A stretch of DNA of 64,000 bases from Geodermatophilus poikilotrophus (lineage in GTDB: Bacteria > Actinomycetota > Actinomycetes > Mycobacteriales > Geodermatophilaceae). The position numbers were made by a program, and so were the translations under genes. The notes beneath the pieces were generated by a model. The model saw nothing but the letters and a program-made list of their open reading frames with translations. It made no database searches and was not told the DNA's origin. The stretch covers positions 62,001-126,000 of the forward strand of contig NZ_FOIE01000002.1 of NCBI RefSeq assembly GCF_900111455.1, written 5' to 3'. Positions 53,160 through 64,000 of this stretch are shown piece after piece; position 1 is the stretch's first letter, and every line of letters begins with the position of its first letter.

Positions 53160-53163
53160 CGGG

Positions 53164-53397
53164 TCAGCCGGATGAGGTCGAGGTCACCACCTGCAGCCCC
53201 TGCGGCTCCCCGCCGCTGGGCCCGTCGTCGGGGCCGCACCGGCTGATCGACACCGTGATGGTCAAGACGGCGACCAGCAGGACCAGACCGAGCACGATGC
53301 GGCGCAGCCAGCGGCGCAGGTCACCGGGGTCGTCCGCGGAGCGGTGGGGGTCCTCGGCGCTGGCGCGGGGGTCGGGGGGCGGGTCGCTCGACGTCAC
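53164..53397 (-). CDS. Small single-pass membrane protein (77 aa)
   Basis: A 77-residue protein: a hydrophilic Asp/Pro-rich start, a basic LRRWLRR, one membrane helix (IVLGLVLLVAVLTITVSI) and a short Gly/Ser tail. Function unknown. GTG start with AGGAGG 4 nt upstream, the same spacing as the recurrent box. It lies between priA and the gene at 53027 on the same strand. Confidence 0.65.
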   Translation of the reverse strand: MTSSDPPPDPRASAEDPHRSADDPGDLRRWLRRIVLGLVLLVAVLTITVSISRCGPDDGPSGGEPQGLQVVTSTSSG

Positions 53398-53530
53398 AGG
53401 CCCTCCTCGGCCACCGGACGGGTGCTGAGCGCCGGTGCTGAGCCGCTCGGGGGACGTGGGTGCGCTACCCCGGCACGGCGGTCGTCACACGGTCCGGCCG
53501 ACCGACGGCGCGCAGCGTCCGCGCGGCGCC

Positions 53531-55501
53531 TCAGACCAGGTCGAGCGGATCGAGCTGCACGCGGACGTGCTCGGTGGCCTTCTTCGCGCTGCGGACGCCC
53601 TGCACCTCCGCCAGGGCGTGCGCCAGGGCCGACCCCTCCGCCCGCGGCACCCGCACCAGGTAGCGCTCCCGCTCGCCCTCCTGACCCGGGCGCGACGGCT
53701 CCGGCACCGGACCGAGCAGGTCGGCGTCGGCCGGCAGCCGCGCGGCCGCGAGGAACTCCGCCAGCGCCGGCGCGGTCCCGGAGAGCGCGGCCATCCGGGT
53801 GGCGGGCGGGAAGCCGAGTTCGCGGCGGTCGGCCAGCTCCCGGGCGGCCAGCCAGCCGGGGTCCCAGCGCACCAGCGCCTGGACGACGGGGTGGGCGGCG
53901 TCGGCGGCGACGACGACCTGACCACCGGCCGACGCGGGCCGGACGAGAGCCGCCGCGTTCATCCAGCGGCGCAGCGTCTCCTCCCCTGCCCGCAGGTCGG
54001 CCCGCCCGAGCAGCGCCCAGGAGTCCAGCAGCAGCGCGGCGCCGTACCCACCCTCGGCGACCGGCTCGGCGCCCGGGGTGGCGACCACCAGCGCCGGCCC
54101 GGCCGGCACCGAGGGCAGCACGCCCGACCCGCGCCCGGACACCCGTACCGCGGCGCCGGCGAAGGCCCGCCCCAGCTCCTCGGCGGTGCGGGCGGCGCCC
54201 ACGACGGAGGCGCGCAGCTTCGTGCGGTGGCAGTACGGGCAGTCGAACGTCGCCGCGGGGCGGGCGCACCAGCGGCAGGCCGGCACCCGCGACCCGCCCG
54301 GGCCGGGCGCGGCGGCGACGCCCAGCGGCCCGGAGCAGACCGCACAGCGGGCCGGCGCGCGGCAGCGGTCGCACGCCAGCCCGGGCGCGTACCCGGCGCG
54401 CGGCACCTGCACCAGCACCGGGGCGCCGTCGGCGAGGGCCTGGCGGGCGGCCCGGTGGGCCAGGCTGGGCAGCCGGGCGGTGCGCGCGGCGGGGTCGCGG
54501 GCCAGCTCGGCGTCGGCGCCCAGGGCATGCACCCGCGGGGCGGCGGAGCGCAGGGTGGCGCGGTCGGCGACCAGCTCGTGCGCCCAGCCGCTCTCCACCA
54601 GCAGCTGTGCCTCCGCGGTGCGCGCGGTCGCCGCGACGACGGCCGCGCACGAGGCGAGGTGGGCCCGGTGCACCAGGACGTCGCGGGCGTGGGCGTAGGG
54701 CGCGCGCGGCTCGGCGTGCAGGTCGTCGCCGTCGTCCCAGACCGCGACCAGCCCGAGGTCGGCGACCGGCGCGAAGACGGCGGCGCGGGTGCCCAGCACC
54801 ACCCGCGCGGTGCCGCGGACGGCGTCCAGGAAGCGGCGGTACCGGGCGTCCGGGGCCGCGTCGGCGCGCAGCACGACGACCGACCCCTGCGGCAGCCGGG
54901 CCTCGGCGGCCGCGGCCAGCCGGTCGAGGTCGCGGCCGTCGGGCGTCACCACCAGGGCACCCCGCCCCCCGGAGAGCGCGGCCTGGCACAGCTCGACCAG
55001 CCGGGCCGGCCAGTCCTCCCCGGGCAGCGCGGTCCACACCGCGCGGGCGGGCCGGCCCTCGGCGACGGCGGTGAGCAGCGCCGGACCGGTCGGGTAGCGG
55101 GCGAAGCCGGCCGGGTCCGGGGGCGGGGGCGGTGGCGGTGGCTCGGCGGGCGGGCGCTTCTCGGCCGCGGCCCGGCGGGGCGGAACGGCCAGCCGGAGCA
55201 CGTCGGTGACCGTGCCACCCCAGCGCTCGGCCACCGCGCGGGCCAGCGCGACGACCTGGGGGGTGAGCACCGGCTCCGGGGAGACCACCTTGGCCAGCGG
55301 CGCCAGCTTCCCGCCGTGCTCGCTGCTGTCGGCCAGCTCGATCACGAAACCGTCGACCAGCTGCCCGGCGAAGCGCACCCGCACCCGGCACCCGGCCCGC
55401 ACCTCGTCGGCCATCTCGTCGGGGACGGCGTAGTCGAAGGGCCGGTCCAGGTGCGCCAGGGGCACGTCGACGAAGACCCGGGCCACGCGCTCCGGCCCCA
55501 C
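53531..55501 (-). CDS. priA: Primosomal protein N' (PriA), actinobacterial form with degenerate helicase motifs
   Basis: A 656-residue PriA, which restarts stalled replication forks. The N-terminal DNA-binding domain is normal (VARVFVDVPLAHLDRPFDY; GCRVRVRFAGQLVDGFV), and the zinc-binding cysteines are present (CDRCRAPARCAVC; CRWC; CPYCH). The ATPase core is worn: where E. coli has GVTGSGKT this has WTALPGEDW, and the DEAH box reads VWDDGDDLH. That matches what is known of mycobacterial PriA, held to lack helicase activity. GTG at 55501 is chosen; GTG at 55486 after GGAG is equally possible. Confidence 0.9.
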   Translation of the reverse strand: MGPERVARVFVDVPLAHLDRPFDYAVPDEMADEVRAGCRVRVRFAGQLVDGFVIELADSSEHGGKLAPLAKVVSPEPVLTPQVVALARAVAERWGGTVTDVLRLAVPPRRAAAEKRPPAEPPPPPPPPDPAGFARYPTGPALLTAVAEGRPARAVWTALPGEDWPARLVELCQAALSGGRGALVVTPDGRDLDRLAAAAEARLPQGSVVVLRADAAPDARYRRFLDAVRGTARVVLGTRAAVFAPVADLGLVAVWDDGDDLHAEPRAPYAHARDVLVHRAHLASCAAVVAATARTAEAQLLVESGWAHELVADRATLRSAAPRVHALGADAELARDPAARTARLPSLAHRAARQALADGAPVLVQVPRAGYAPGLACDRCRAPARCAVCSGPLGVAAAPGPGGSRVPACRWCARPAATFDCPYCHRTKLRASVVGAARTAEELGRAFAGAAVRVSGRGSGVLPSVPAGPALVVATPGAEPVAEGGYGAALLLDSWALLGRADLRAGEETLRRWMNAAALVRPASAGGQVVVAADAAHPVVQALVRWDPGWLAARELADRRELGFPPATRMAALSGTAPALAEFLAAARLPADADLLGPVPEPSRPGQEGERERYLVRVPRAEGSALAHALAEVQGVRSAKKATEHVRVQLDPLDLV

Positions 55502-55504
55502 CCG

Positions 55505-55560
55505 GAGGCTCGCCCCGAGCTCGCGAGGGGTGAGGGGGGCGGGGTCCTTCGACAGCGGGA
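55505..55560 (-). repeat. Repeat copy immediately before priA
   Basis: On the minus strand GTCGAAGGACCCCGCCCCCC, then CACCCCTCGCGAGCTCGGGG, ends at the priA start. This copy is not at a stop codon; it sits in the priA leader, so it may affect priA translation. Confidence 0.6.
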
Positions 55561-55721
55561 TCTCCGTTCGGCGGGAGCTGGTCTCCCGGCATCGTCGTCG
55601 CCGGGTCCGACAGGACCGGACGGTGGCGTGCACGTGCGGTGCGATCCTCGGGGAGGACGCGCCGCACCTGCACACACCCCTCGGTGCGGGGTCCGGCCCG
55701 CTGCAGCGACCCGCCGGCCGC

Positions 55722-55787
55722 GTCACCGGCCCCGCTGCAGGGACCCGCCGCGAGCACGCGAGCGGCGGGGGGCAGCGGGGCCCTGCT

Positions 55788-55790
<3 letters not shown>
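55722..55790 (-). repeat. Stop-anchored intergenic repeat after metK
   Basis: On the minus strand TGAAGCAGGGCCCCGCTGCC begins at the metK stop, followed by CGCCGCTCGCGTGCTCGCGG, a hairpin. The rest of the 286-bp metK-priA gap (55502-55787) shows no coding signal beyond the two repeats. Confidence 0.65.
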
Positions 55791-56984
<1,194 letters not shown>

Positions 56985-57051
56985 GCGGTACTCCCTGGGG
57001 GTCGGTGACGGTGGGGTGGTGCCCGGGCGCGGGCATCTCGTCGGGTGCACG

Positions 57052-58293
57052 TTACCGGCGTGCGCCGGGGCCGGTGCCGGCTCGGGCCAGCCGGGCGCCG
57101 ACGACGTCCCAGATCCCGGCGGCCACGGCGTCCTTGCTGCCCTCGGGCAGCTCGGTGACGGCTCCGTCGGCGGCCAGGACGACGGCGGCGTTCTCGGCCC
57201 GGCCGAAGACCCGGCCCCCGGAGACGTCGTTGACCACGAGCAGGTCGCAGCCCTTGCGGGCCAGCTTGGCGCGCGCGTGGGTGAGGACGTCGGCGTCGTC
57301 GTCCCCCGTCTCGGCGGCGAAGCCGACGACCAGCTGCCCGGCGGGGCGCTTGGTGACCAGCTCGGCGAGGACGTCGGGGTTGCGCACCAGCGGCACCGCG
57401 TCGGGCTCGGCGGCGCTGCCCTTCTTCAGCTTGGCCGCGGCGACGGACGCCGGCCGGAAGTCGGCGACCGCGGCGGCCATGACCACGACGTCGGCCTCCG
57501 CCGACTCGGCCAGCACCGCGGTCCGCAGCTCCTCGGCCGTGCCGACCCCGACGACGCGGACGCCGAAGGGCGCCGCCAGCTCGACGTTGGCCGCGACGAG
57601 CACGACCTCGGCGCCGCGGGCCGCGGCGACGCGGGCCAGCGCCCAGCCCTGCTTCCCGGACGAGCGGTTGCCCAGGTAGCGGACCGGGTCCAGCGGCTCG
57701 CGGGTGCCCCCGGCGCTGACGACGACGCGCCGACCGGCCAGGTCGGGGGCGAGCGCCGCCGGGCCCGCGGTGAGCACGACCGAGGCCAGCGCGGCGATGT
57801 CGGCCGGCTCGGGCAGCCGGCCCGGGCCGGAGTCGGGGCCGGTGAGCCGGCCGACGGCGGGGGGCAGCACGATCGCGCCGCGGCGGCGCAGCGTGGCGAC
57901 GTTGTCCCGGGTGGCCGGGTGCAGCCACATCTCGGTGTGCATGGCCGGGGCGAACACCACCGGGCAGTGCGCGGTGAGCAGGCTCGCGGTGAGCAGGTCG
58001 TCGGCACGGCCGGCGGCGGCCCGCGCGAGCAGGTCGGCGGTGGCCGGGGCGACGACGACGAGGTCGGCGGTCTGCCCGATGCGGACGTGCGCCACCTCGT
58101 CGACGTCGGACCAGACGTCGGTCGTCACGGGGTTGCCCGACAGCGCCTCCCACGTGGCCGCCCCGACGAAGTGCAGTGCGGCCGGCGTGGGGACGACGCG
58201 GACGTCGTGCCCGGACTCGGTGAACGCGCGCACCAGCAGGGCGGCCTTGTACGCGGCGACGCCCCCGGCGACGCCCAGCACGATCCGGCTCAT
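57052..58293 (-). CDS. coaBC: Bifunctional phosphopantothenoylcysteine decarboxylase/synthase
   Basis: A 413-residue CoaBC (Dfp) for steps two and three of CoA synthesis from pantothenate. CoaC part: [11 protein letters not shown], the FMN-domain histidine in [12 protein letters not shown], and APAMHTEMW. CoaB part from about 190: [32 protein letters not shown] and KLKKG (active-site lysine). Both halves look intact. It follows rpoZ behind a strong terminator. Confidence 0.96.
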   Translation of the reverse strand: MSRIVLGVAGGVAAYKAALLVRAFTESGHDVRVVPTPAALHFVGAATWEALSGNPVTTDVWSDVDEVAHVRIGQTADLVVVAPATADLLARAAAGRADDLLTASLLTAHCPVVFAPAMHTEMWLHPATRDNVATLRRRGAIVLPPAVGRLTGPDSGPGRLPEPADIAALASVVLTAGPAALAPDLAGRRVVVSAGGTREPLDPVRYLGNRSSGKQGWALARVAAARGAEVVLVAANVELAAPFGVRVVGVGTAEELRTAVLAESAEADVVVMAAAVADFRPASVAAAKLKKGSAAEPDAVPLVRNPDVLAELVTKRPAGQLVVGFAAETGDDDADVLTHARAKLARKGCDLLVVNDVSGGRVFGRAENAAVVLAADGAVTELPEGSKDAVAAGIWDVVGARLARAGTGPGARR

Positions 58294-58312
58294 GCGGTCA
58301 TCCTCCCGACAC

Positions 58313-58349
58313 GAGAACGCACCCGGCAGCGACTGCCGGGTGCGTTCTC
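58313..58349 (-). terminator. Perfect 17-bp hairpin between rpoZ and coaBC
   Basis: Arms 58313-58329 and 58333-58349 pair perfectly (GAGAACGCACCCGGCAG) around a CGA loop. It lies about 70 nt after the rpoZ stop and 20 nt before the coaBC start on the minus strand. Confidence 0.85.
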
Positions 58350-58367
58350 ACCGTTCTGGGTGGCCTC

Positions 58368-58421
58368 GTCCAGGGTCCCACCCCGAGCCTGCGAGGGGTG
58401 GGAGGACGAGGTCCTTCGTCA
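58368..58421 (-). repeat. Stop-anchored intergenic repeat after rpoZ
   Basis: On the minus strand TGACGAAGGACCTCGTCCTC begins at the rpoZ stop, followed by CACCCCTCGCAGGCTCGGGG. This is one of the clearest copies of the family. Confidence 0.75.
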
Positions 58422-58682
58422 GTTCTCGCCGGCGGTGTGGGTCAGCAGACCCTCGTTGATCTCGCGCAGGGCGATCGAGAGCGGCTTCTCCTGCGGGGCG
58501 GTGTCGACCAGCGGGCCGACGTACTCCAGCAGGCCCTCGGAGAGCTGGCTGTAGTAGGCGTTGATCTGGCGCGCGCGCTTGGCGGCGAAGATCACCAGGC
58601 CGTACTTGCTGCTGGTGCGCTCGAGCAGCTCGTCGATCGGCGGGTTGGTGATGCCCTCGGGGGCGGGTGCGACTCCGGACAC
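58419..58682 (-). CDS. rpoZ: RNA polymerase omega subunit
   Basis: An 87-residue omega subunit. [31 protein letters not shown] is represented in full (residues about 11-41), including the conserved KY.LV...AKRARQIN helix, and the chain ends in [13 protein letters not shown]. It helps assemble beta' into the polymerase. GTG start. It is downstream of gmk as in most actinomycetes. Confidence 0.96.
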   Translation of the reverse strand: MSGVAPAPEGITNPPIDELLERTSSKYGLVIFAAKRARQINAYYSQLSEGLLEYVGPLVDTAPQEKPLSIALREINEGLLTHTAGEN

Positions 58683-58740
58683 GGGCGGGCGTGCTCCTCA
58701 GCTCATCGGCGGGAGTGACGGGCGGCGGTGCCGGACCCCG

Positions 58741-59352
58741 TCACTCGGGTGCGCCGCTGCTCCGGAGGGACCTGGGCGACGGCGCAGTCAGCCATCCTAC
58801 CAACTCGTCGGCGGCCCGGGCGACGTCGTCGTTGACGACCACCACGTCGAACTCCCCGGCGGCGTCCAGCTCGGCCTGCGCGATCCTCAGCCGCTGCTCC
58901 TGGACCGCCGGCGGCTCGGACCCCCGGCCGGCCAGCCGGCTCTCCAGCTCGGCCCAGGACGGCGGGGCCAGGAACACCAGCTGGGCGTCGGCCTCGCGGG
59001 CCCGGACCTGCCGGGCGCCCTGCAGCTCGATCTCCAGCAGCGCCGGCGCGCCGGCGGCGAGACGCTCGCGCACCGGGGCGGCCGGCGTGCCGTAGCGGTG
59101 GCCGGCGTACTCGGCCCACTCGAGCAGGCCGTCCTCGGCGACCAGCCGGTCGAACTCGGCGTCGCTGACGAAGTGGTAGTGCACCCCGTCGACCTCACCG
59201 GGCCGGCGCCGGCGGGTGGTGGCCGACACCGACACCCAGACCTCGGGGTGCCGGCGCCGGACCTCCGCCACGACCGTGCCCTTGCCGACCCCCGAGGGGC
59301 CGGAGAGCACGGTCAGCCGCGCCGGGGGGTGTTCCACGGCAGCAGGTGCCAC
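58741..59352 (-). CDS. gmk: Guanylate kinase
   Basis: A 203-residue kinase converting GMP to GDP. Walker A is [13 protein letters not shown]; the GMP-binding region is [20 protein letters not shown]; and [14 protein letters not shown] and LVFLAPPS follow. Full length. GTG at 59352 or 59337 may be the start; neither has a strong ribosome site, and I favour the first. It lies 40 nt after mihF. Confidence 0.95.
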   Translation of the reverse strand: MAPAAVEHPPARLTVLSGPSGVGKGTVVAEVRRRHPEVWVSVSATTRRRRPGEVDGVHYHFVSDAEFDRLVAEDGLLEWAEYAGHRYGTPAAPVRERLAAGAPALLEIELQGARQVRAREADAQLVFLAPPSWAELESRLAGRGSEPPAVQEQRLRIAQAELDAAGEFDVVVVNDDVARAADELVGWLTAPSPRSLRSSGAPE

Positions 59353-59392
59353 GCGTCGTCGTCCTCGACCTCCGGGTGCCTGGTCCTGCGGG

Positions 59393-59743
59393 TCAGCTCT
59401 CGACGGAGACCTGCTCGGCGGCGACCTTCTCGCCGCCGAACTCCGTCTCGAGGGCCCGGCGCTGGTTGGCACCCAGACCGCGCACCCGGCGGGTCGGGGA
59501 GATCTCGAGCCGCTCCATGATCTTCGCAGCCCGCGCCTTGCCGACGCCGGGCAGGGACTCGAGGACCGCGGAGACGCGCATCTTGCCGATCACCTCGTCG
59601 GTCTCGCCCTGGCGCAGGACGTCGCCGACCGTGGCGCCCTTGCTCTTGAGCCGCTCGCGCAGCTCGGCCCGGGCCTTGCGGGCGGCCGCCGCCTTCTCGA
59701 GAGCCGCGGCACGCTGTTCGGGGGACAGGTCAGGGAGGGGCAT
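59393..59743 (-). CDS. mihF: Actinobacterial integration host factor (mIHF)
   Basis: A 116-residue DNA-binding nucleoid protein restricted to Actinomycetota, needed for chromosome packing and phage L5-type integration. It begins [17 protein letters not shown] (long helix) and carries the helix-two-turn-helix [19 protein letters not shown] with the closing [13 protein letters not shown]. The ATG at 59743 is preceded by a long leader of about 100 nt from the probable promoter. It heads the mihF-gmk-rpoZ group. Confidence 0.96.
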   Translation of the reverse strand: MPLPDLSPEQRAAALEKAAAARKARAELRERLKSKGATVGDVLRQGETDEVIGKMRVSAVLESLPGVGKARAAKIMERLEISPTRRVRGLGANQRRALETEFGGEKVAAEQVSVES

Positions 59744-60074
59744 GGTGCGACCCAATCTGTCGTCGCCGGCCATCGAGTCGGCCGGCGGGGCTCTGGCTGT
59801 GTCGGGGGCAGGACTCGCTGCTGAGCCTGCTCGCCAACCTAGCTCTCGCTATATGCGCAGGTCACGGGGGTCCGAACCCCGGGTTTCGCGCTTTCCGTGA
59901 GCTGGCCGTCACGCTGTGCTGCCACCCGCGTTCACCCACGGTCATCCCCGCAGTTCAGGAACGGGTCCAGCGCGATCCGGTACGGAGATCCCGCCGGCCG
60001 GGCCTGCCCCGACACGCCGGAGCGACACGCCGGAGACCTCGGGAAACGCGCTGGTGAGCGGCGGCCCCGGCCGG
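59744..60074. other. Non-coding region between the small ORF after pyrF and mihF
   Basis: 331 bp with no convincing gene. It contains the candidate mihF promoter (59848-59876) and, at 60011-60036, a tandem repeat of GACACGCCGGAG. The mihF leader of about 100 nt shows no recognised riboswitch. Confidence 0.45.
59848..59876 (-). promoter_or_regulatory. Candidate mihF promoter
   Basis: On the minus strand TTCGGA (-35-like), 17 nt, then TATAGC (-10-like). The -10 lies in a short AT-rich island, rare in this region, about 105 nt before the mihF ATG. Confidence 0.4.
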
Positions 60075-60155
60075 TCAGGCGGAGGCCGCCCTCCCCCGCC
60101 GGCCGAGCAACCAGCCCCCCACGGCGGCCAGCAGCCAGGGCGCCGCGCGCCTCAC
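60075..60155 (-). CDS. Candidate 26-aa membrane microprotein coupled to pyrF
   Basis: A 26-residue frame, RRAAPWLLAAVGGWLLGRR in its core, starts with a GTG that overlaps the pyrF stop by 4 nt (GTGA), just as the real genes of this operon do. It reads as a short membrane helix between arginines. Too short for statistical proof of coding. Confidence 0.35.
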   Translation of the reverse strand: MRRAAPWLLAAVGGWLLGRRGRAASA

Positions 60156-61030
60156 TCGGCGAGCTCCGCGGCCCAGCGCTCCGCGGCCGCGCGCAGCCCG
60201 GCCAGGTCGGGGCCGGCGGCGAGCACGTCGCGGGACACGGTGGGGACGACGGCGGTGTCGCCGCCGAACAGCCGGCGCAGGTCGGCCGCCGAGCCGCCCT
60301 GCGCGCCGAGCCCGGGGGCGAGCACCGGGCCGCCGAGGCCGGTGAGGTCCACGTCCAGCTCGCGCAGCGTGGCCCCGACGACGACGCCGAAGGACCCGGT
60401 CGCCGGCCCGAACCGGCTGGCCACGTCCTGCACGGCGCCGAGGTCGGGCAGCGGGTCGCCGACGACCCAGTCCGGCGTGTTCCAGCCGCGCACGGTGTCG
60501 ACGACGACCTGGGCGACCGACCGCCCGTCCACCACCGCGTGCTGCAGCACGCCGGCGTCCGGGTTGGACGTGCGCGCCAGCACGAACAGGCCGCCGCCGT
60601 GTTGCCGGGCGGTGTCGACGGCCGGCTGCAGCGAGCCCGGACCGAGGTAGGGGCTGACGGTCAGGGCGTCGGCGGCGAGGGGGTGGTCGGGGCGCAGCAC
60701 GTCGGCGTAGGCATCCATGGTCGAGCCGATGTCGCCGCGCTTGGCATCGAGCAGCACCAGGGCACCGGCGGCGCGGGCGCGGGCGACACCGTCTTCCAGC
60801 ACGGCCAGGCCCCGCGAGCCGTGCCGTTCGTAGAACGCCAGCTGCGGCTTGAGGACGGCGACGGTGCCGGCGAGCGCCTCGACCACGGTGTCGGTGAACC
60901 GGGCCAGGCCCTCGGGGTCGTCGGGCAGCCCCCAGCGCTGCAGCAGCGGGGCGTGCGGGTCGATGCCCACGCACAGCGGCCCGCGGGCGGCGACGGCGTC
61001 GGCGAGCCGGTGGCCGAAGGGAGCGCTCAC
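60152..61030 (-). CDS. pyrF: Orotidine-5'-phosphate decarboxylase (type 2)
   Basis: A 292-residue PyrF, the last step to UMP. The catalytic motif is LLDAKRGDIGSTM; it begins FGHRLADAVAARGPLCVGIDPH and has PGLGAQGG near the end, all typical of the longer actinobacterial/type-2 form. GTG start overlapping the pyrD stop by 4 nt. Confidence 0.96.
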   Translation of the reverse strand: MSAPFGHRLADAVAARGPLCVGIDPHAPLLQRWGLPDDPEGLARFTDTVVEALAGTVAVLKPQLAFYERHGSRGLAVLEDGVARARAAGALVLLDAKRGDIGSTMDAYADVLRPDHPLAADALTVSPYLGPGSLQPAVDTARQHGGGLFVLARTSNPDAGVLQHAVVDGRSVAQVVVDTVRGWNTPDWVVGDPLPDLGAVQDVASRFGPATGSFGVVVGATLRELDVDLTGLGGPVLAPGLGAQGGSAADLRRLFGGDTAVVPTVSRDVLAAGPDLAGLRAAAERWAAELAE

Positions 61031-62384
61031 CGGGCCGGCTGCAGCGCGCGCGGCAGCGTCTCCCCCAGCGCGGCGACGCAGTCCCGGGCCAGGAACGGGT
61101 CGGCGAAGGCCCCGGACGCCGACTGCACGGCGTCCGCGCCGAGGGCGAACAGCGCGGCGAAGGACGCCGGGTCGGTGACCCCGCCCATCGCCAGGACGTC
61201 GAAGTGCCGGCCGCCGGCGTCGCGCAGGGCGACCAGCCGGCGGGTGAAGTCCAGCGCGGAGTCGCGCACCGCGGCCCCGGAGAGCCCGGCGAGCTCGCGG
61301 CCGGGGAAGGTGGGCCGGCCGTCGCTCCGGCGGACCCGGCTCTGCAGGGTGTTGATGCCCGCGACGCCGTCGACGAGCGGCGCCAGCCTCGGCACCAGCG
61401 CCTCCAGCCGCGGCCCGTCGAGCCAGGACAGCTTGGCCACCAGCCCGGTCCGGTCGTCCAGCGCGCGGCGCACGCCCTCGACCACGGCGACGGTCGCGTC
61501 GGCGTCCAGGCACAGCGGCGGCTTCACGCGGGCGGCGGTCGACGCGCTCAGCGTGTTGGGGCAGGACAGGTTGAGCTCGACGACGGTCGCCCCGGCCTCC
61601 TGCGCCAGCCGCGCGGTGGCGGCGAAGTCGTCGACCAGGCCGGTCCCGTCGCCCTCCCCCATCACGCTGACCAGCAGCAGCTGGTCGTCGTCGACCGCGG
61701 CGAGGGACCGCTGCAGGTCGGCCATCCACTCCTCGGGCGCCAGGGAGGGGACGCCGAAGGAGTTGACCGTGCTGACGTCCGGCGAGCCGGGCGCCACCCA
61801 GTCCCACGGGTCGGCGGTGACCTCGGCGGCCGCGCCCGGCGGCAGGCTCTGCGCCTGCCGCGCCGCGAACACCCAGTTCGGCTGGGCGTTGGGCTCGTGC
61901 GCGCGGCTGCGGACGGTCTTGTAGGTCAGCACGCTGTAGCCGTTGCGCGCGAAGTGGCGGACCCACTCCTCGCCGCCGTTGAGCACGCAGGCGGGAACGC
62001 CGATCGGGAAGCCGACGTCCCGGCCGAGCACCCGCCAGCGGCGGTCCCCGGCCCGCGGCCGCTCGGCCAGCCGCGGCCCCAGCGGCGTGGCGAGGTTGTC
62101 GCGGTAGGAGCCGAGGACGTCGTAGGCCGGCGTCGGCACCCCGGCGTCGGCCAGCACCCCGGCGTGCCCGGCGAGGAACAGGACGCGGGTGAGCAGCGGC
62201 AGGTCGCCCTCGCCGGTCCGGCCGGCGGCGAGGCGCCCGGCCAGCGCGCGGGCCGCCGCGGCGAGCGCGTCGAGTTCCGGGTGCGGCGGCCGCGCGAAGC
62301 GGGTGACCCCGGCGAGGAACGCCTCGGGCAGCCCGTCGACCAGCCCGCGGGCGACCAGCTCCTCCCGCACGGCGGCCACCGTGC

Positions 62385-62388
<4 letters not shown>
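61027..62388 (-). CDS. pyrD: Dihydroorotate dehydrogenase-like protein with class-1-type active-site motifs
   Basis: A 453-residue TIM-barrel flavoprotein between carB and pyrF, so by position PyrD. An N-terminal extension of about 115 residues precedes the barrel. Active-site signatures are of class 1: TYKTVR (K157), NSFGVPS (209-215, like the NSMGLPN of L. lactis PyrDA) and ELNLSCPNT with C276 as catalytic base. Actinomycetes usually have class 2 (serine base, NVSSPNT). The electron acceptor cannot be told; no PyrK is adjacent. GTG start overlaps the carB stop by 4 nt. A dihydropyrimidine-type dehydrogenase is the alternative. Confidence 0.82.

Positions 62389-64000
<1,612 letters not shown>

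Noticed and set aside
56985-57051. SAM riboswitch before metK
   Set aside because: The gap to coaBC is only 67 nt and shows none of the SAM-aptamer core.
59860-59900. tRNA-like stretch (GGTCCGAACCCC-type T-loop) upstream of mihF
   Set aside because: A T-arm-like segment is present by chance, but no acceptor, D or anticodon stem pairs with it.

Overview
The window is one continuous stretch of a very GC-rich actinomycete chromosome. The mihF-gmk-rpoZ-coaBC-metK-priA-def-fmt-rsmB order, the rib/his block, frequent GTG starts and 4-nt GTGA/ATGA overlaps between genes are typical of Actinomycetota. The overall style suggests Geodermatophilaceae or a close relative; that family placement is inference. 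I see no rRNA, tRNA, CRISPR array, transposase, phage gene or replication origin.

Layout. 1-6787 (+): the end of a small non-ribosomal peptide cluster with an adenylation-carrier didomain (cut at the window start), an HxE-type Fe(II)/2-oxoglutarate dioxygenase, an SbnB-like 2,3-diaminopropionate enzyme, a threonine-synthase-like PLP enzyme, a polytopic DUF418-type membrane protein and a phosphopantetheinyl transferase. 6733-12483 (-): a GH13 glucosidase/transferase, a GNAT acetyltransferase, a luciferase-like oxidoreductase, a GGDEF-EAL protein and an alpha/beta hydrolase. 12549-21707: a tripartite tricarboxylate transporter operon (tctBA, two solute-binding proteins) combined with a PcaIJ-like CoA-transferase and a ThDP enzyme, a divergent LysR regulator and a third solute-binding protein. 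21912-39558: mixed accessory genes, namely malQ, a secreted RTX-repeat nuclease, small hypothetical proteins, an Acg-type flavoprotein with a divergent universal stress protein, an EamA exporter, an XRE-HTH/MurA fusion, two SDRs, and PucR with DUF5995 and DUF2877 genes. 39910-45532 (-): rpe-ribD-ribE-ribBA-ribH-hisE-hisG. 45558-49343: a YcnI-like protein and a two-component pair coupled to a Pro/Ala-rich membrane protein. 49360-64000 (-): housekeeping genes for translation initiation, SAM, CoA, GMP and UMP synthesis, ending inside carB.

How the parts work together. The first cluster looks able to make a diamino acid, load it on a carrier protein and oxidise it there. The tct operon looks like uptake plus CoA activation of an unidentified organic acid under LysR control. 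The pyrimidine, riboflavin and translation blocks are core metabolism in tightly overlapped operons.

The most unusual observations are: (i) a protein joining an XRE DNA-binding domain to a MurA-like domain that keeps most catalytic residues, with a near-perfect palindrome 13 nt before its start; (ii) a dispersed intergenic repeat whose first bases are the TGA stop codon of the neighbouring gene, seen at thirteen gene ends; (iii) a recurrent Shine-Dalgarno-carrying box exactly 4 nt before GTG starts; (iv) a PyrD with class-1-type active-site motifs; and (v) the organic-acid transporter/CoA-transferase/ThDP operon with three solute-binding proteins.
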